Shown one piece after another: positions 60,669 through 64,000 of a stretch of DNA of 64,000 nt (its first letter is position 1; every line of letters starts with the position of its first letter). Position numbers and translations under genes: made by a program. Below the pieces are notes generated by a model. The model made no database searches. It saw nothing but the letters and a program-made list of their open reading frames with translations, and was not told the DNA's origin. The stretch is from Lutraria lutraria (lineage: Eukaryota > Mollusca > Bivalvia > Venerida > Mactridae): NCBI GenBank assembly GCA_964023205.1, contig OZ026842.1, forward strand, positions 8,897,407 to 8,961,406, read 5' to 3'.

Positions 60669-60900
60669 CTTAGCTAATAGACATTTTAAGAGTGAACCAA
60701 AGTTCCTATACTATTGTAAAAGTACATTTGACCGTTTGGTTCCAATTCTAAAGAGTCAGATGCCTTATTACAAATCTCTATTACTAATTTAAAAAATGAC
60801 CCTTAGCTAATAGACATTTTAAGAGTGAACCAAAGTTCCTATACTATTGTAAAATAGTCAAATGCCTTTTTACAAATTTCTATTACTAATTTCAAGAGTT
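60669..60900. repeat. 133-bp tandem repeat, two copies
   Basis: cttagctaatagacatttta with the following aagagtgaaccaaagttcc and tatactattgtaaaa occurs at 60669 and again at 60802. Both copies are followed by tcanatgccttnttacaaat and tctattactaattt. The second copy lacks a stretch after tgtaaaa. Confidence 0.8.
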
Positions 60901-60949
60901 AAAATGCTATATTAAGGGTCAAATGAGAGCCCTCGAGTCAAAGTGAAAT

Positions 60950-63900
60950 AACAAAAATTCATTGGTGTACTTGAATATGGAAATTAACTGGTTCAAAATA
61001 TATATTTGTGTCGTTTAAAGTCCCGAGTTGACTAAATTGGAACGTAACGCGTATGCATTGTTTACAAAATGCCTGTCATTTAATTTGTTATCTTGTTTTT
61101 TCTATCATTTTAATCTCAGTCAGCAAAAAGCTTGCCGTGCAGCTGTCTGCATTAAGTAACTGGATTACTTCAAGCTTTTGTGATAATTTAAAGTGTTTCA
61201 TTTCTGCAAACATGGACTCTTTTGACGGTAAATCTCACCGATGGTGGTAGAACAAACTTATATCAAAAGCCAGTGTTTAGAAGCATAAGTAGTGTATTTA
61301 TACAATTCAAACATACATAGCATTATATTCAATTTACTAAAGTTGACTTTTCTATTGTATAAAGATATAAGCATTGTGTGGCGGTCGTACAAATATGAAT
61401 CAGCGAAAAGTATCCATTCCGTTGTTTCTATATATTGCCCTTTGAGGTCGATTGTAATATTTCCCCCTTTTATCGACACCTGTGTTAGAAATGTCGAGAT
61501 CACAGAGTTTCTGGTGGGAAACGGTAAAACTTCCAGTTGTCCAATTATATGATTGTTTGCTTATTTAAACCAATACATGTCAGTCACATCTGTTTGGTCT
61601 AAGTTTATAAACACGATTGTCAAATTAACGGTCCTCTATCTAAACCCAATTGACCAAATCCTGAGGCATTCCCACGACTCCAGGTAGAAATGGTACGCCG
61701 TCTACATAGCACTCATGAGACAAGGTCCAACATTCTTCCTAGAAACAGACATTTGCGGGTCTCCCGGGATACCATACGGTTTGTCACTAATATCTGCTTC
61801 AGTTACGCTCGATTGTCGGAATGACTCCGTATTAGGTCACTTTTAAAGTAATACAACACCACTCTAAGTTAAGATCGACTCAAATAGGAATCAATGAAGT
61901 CTTTGATCCCGTCTCGGGTCATCACTTTGATAGGTTAGTACTGTTTACATTTAACGAACGTTTCCTCAGTCCCTCATCGAAGCTATGGAAAAGGCACACA
62001 CGACTGTTCCATTACCAAAAAATCCTATCACTAATATGTTTGAACGTTGATACGGTGCGTGCTCAAGTTCTCTCTAATTACAGTAAAATCTTGATTGATT
62101 ACCGATTACGTTTGATTGTAAAGTAAGGACATTCTCCTTAAACTGAAGAGTTGGTTCAACTCGTTTAGATTGATTCGTATCGTGATTAAATGCACGCTGT
62201 CCATATCACCCCACACTAAGCGCGATACCTACTTCTTCTATTTGGATATCATTTAATCCAGTTTGCATGGTAGAACATTCAGGTCGAGTGATATGGTTTT
62301 CAATTACGATATCAATTTGCTCAGCAGTTTCATACGAGGGGGTTAGTACACCAGTAGACAAAGTTCAAGCTATGAAACTGTTCGTATATCTAGTTAAGAC
62401 TTATTGCCAGTTGTAAACAAGTCAATTAATTTTGAAGGGAATGAAAATCGTATTTTATTGTGGTGAAGTTGCAGTATATAAATGGTTTAAGCAATAATAA
62501 ATTAGACAACATTCACAATAAATCGATATTCAGTGCAGTGATCTTAAATGCATTTTTTTTAAATCAATGTTTAGAAAACGTATACCATTCAGACACACTG
62601 TTTTATATTGAACGTCTGAGCGTATATACCAAAAAAAAATCCTTCAAAGTGAATTCGTTGAATGTAAAATTCTACTTGAAGTCACTAGGAAGACACAAAT
62701 TGATTCTAAAGCGACATTTTAAAAAGTTGTTTCGCATTGCGTTTTTTTAAATACTCGATTAATCAATAGTTTATTTAATAGCTTTTGGACAGGCAATTAA
62801 ACCCCAGCCTGATCGAACATTGCCCTATTGTTTTTGTATTTCAATCTGAAACATTTATTGTAAATGTGAATGGTTTCCCACGAAGCTTCTTTGAAGTTAT
62901 CGACAATAAACCAATTGTATCTCAGAGAAAAACAAAAGTTTGTTATAGATTTAAACTACTTTGCTATTTATAAAAGCCACTGTGTGCCGCTAGGCCCGCT
63001 GTATAGCTTGTATCGGGAGTTATGAAGATAATACTGTATTTCATAACAATTCTGGCATATTCAGAAGTATATTCATTATTGTATTCTTATGTTTTCTTTA
63101 TTATATTTTATCTTACATGAACACACACATTCAGTACTCAATCTTTCCTTTGATCTACAATCTAGTTATTTTGAAAATCAAAATTTTACCGATACGCGCA
63201 AAGCTTTTCTTTGTATTTCATTTTTTGGGTGATATTATGAGTACAATAAACAGGAAAAAACAGTTTTTAACTTTTGACGGAGGGCTGTCAAATTTGGGTA
63301 AACCAACAACTTTCTGTACTTGCTAATTCGTCATGAGTGCGTAGTATTACAATAAACGGGAAATCCGCTAATTTTAGTAATTATTATCATTTGTTTTCGT
63401 TTTTTTAATTAGTCTGCGTAATTAGCTTAAATAATCAGGTTTAGTCATTGTAGCGCTGCCAATTCTTTGTTCGATGTACCGAACGTTTGCCAAAATATCC
63501 CACCTAAAGTAGTAGTCATCTCTTAACATAGCGTATAGTCATTATTACTTGTTTTCTTTATCGTTTATGAATCATAAACACATAATTGATCCACGTGACA
63601 TGTATATACTTCAAACAAGTAAAAACGATAAAGATACAACAAATTATGACTTTTTAACTGATCAGGTCTTAGTAGTGACGATTTCGACCGTTTTTTCGAT
63701 ACCTTTGTTACAAAAATCTTCGACAACAAAAAGTTAACTAAAAAGAAAAATGACATATACTTCCGGCGATAAATTAAAACATCGTATTTTTAAAGACACA
63801 ATAACCCTTCACTGGCTTTGTTGATTTGTTTCAAAACTTGAAGATGAATGGCTTCTAAATAGATTGCGGTCAGAAAAAGCAGAGAAAAACATGTATCAAG

Positions 63901-64000
63901 TAACATCCCTTTGCTACAGCATCAATGTCAAACTACCAACTAATTTATATCAATTAAAGGGCCATGTGTCAAAATAAATGTCCTCCATTCTTCAAGCTAA
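60950..64000. other. Gene-free right end of window
   Basis: AT-rich DNA with only short frames (for example 62460-62750 and 62785-62973). These are rich in Asn, Lys, Ile and Phe and match nothing I recognise. No RNA gene, SINE or splice-supported exon is visible. Confidence 0.5.

Noticed and set aside
62460..62973. Two neighbouring frames of 96 and 62 codons
   Set aside because: Composition follows the AT-rich DNA, no motif is visible, and no splice signals join them.

Overview
The window is animal nuclear DNA, most likely from a mollusc and probably a bivalve. Genes are split by GT-AG introns. Intergenic DNA is AT-rich and full of tRNA-derived SINEs, MITEs, a LINE fragment and minisatellites. 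Both recognisable gene families, SLC1 transporters and nicotinic-type Cys-loop channels, occur as tandem paralogues, and the channel genes are intronless, as is common in bivalve nAChR expansions. The organism call is inference, because nothing in the window names a species.

Layout, all genes on the + strand. (1) About 1-28.3 kb holds three complete ten-exon genes of the SLC1 (excitatory amino-acid transporter) family: 2624-7518 (471 aa), 11080-17125 (490 aa) and 21119-28291 (483 aa). Genes 1 and 2 lie in a diverged tandem repeat of about 8.5 kb. Gene 3 is a more distant paralogue. (2) 25402-41805 is an apparently perfect tandem duplication of an 8202-bp unit. It starts in intron 6 of SLC1 gene 3, so exons 7-10 are present twice, and it ends downstream of an EGF/EB-like exon of the next gene, which is also present twice. 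(3) 40289-46326 is a gene for a cysteine-rich EGF/EB-like surface protein. Its internal exons are all symmetric phase 1, and it ends in a probable GPI-anchor signal. (4) 48145-49428 and 50971-52251 are two intronless Cys-loop receptor genes (427 and 426 aa) in a tandem repeat with a period of about 2.8 kb. (5) 52.6-64 kb has repeats, one possible exon near 59.8 kb and no convincing gene.

The most interesting signal is in the SLC1 trio. The fold, exon phases and reading frames are intact, and the substrate-contacting Asp and Arg of TM8 are kept. All three have nevertheless lost the residues that normally bind the coupling ions: the TM7 NMDGT motif, the Glu that follows it, and the TM8 Asn and Asp. 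They look like a lineage-specific subfamily that no longer works as a standard Na+/H+-coupled glutamate transporter. The two Cys-loop receptors are also diverged at their ligand site, with no loop-B Trp and no loop-C Cys pair, while their pore signature is intact. The cluster therefore contains two families whose structure is maintained but whose classical ligand or ion sites are rewritten.

Exon boundaries were read by eye from splice consensus, reading phase and comparison among paralogues. No alignment or database search was run.
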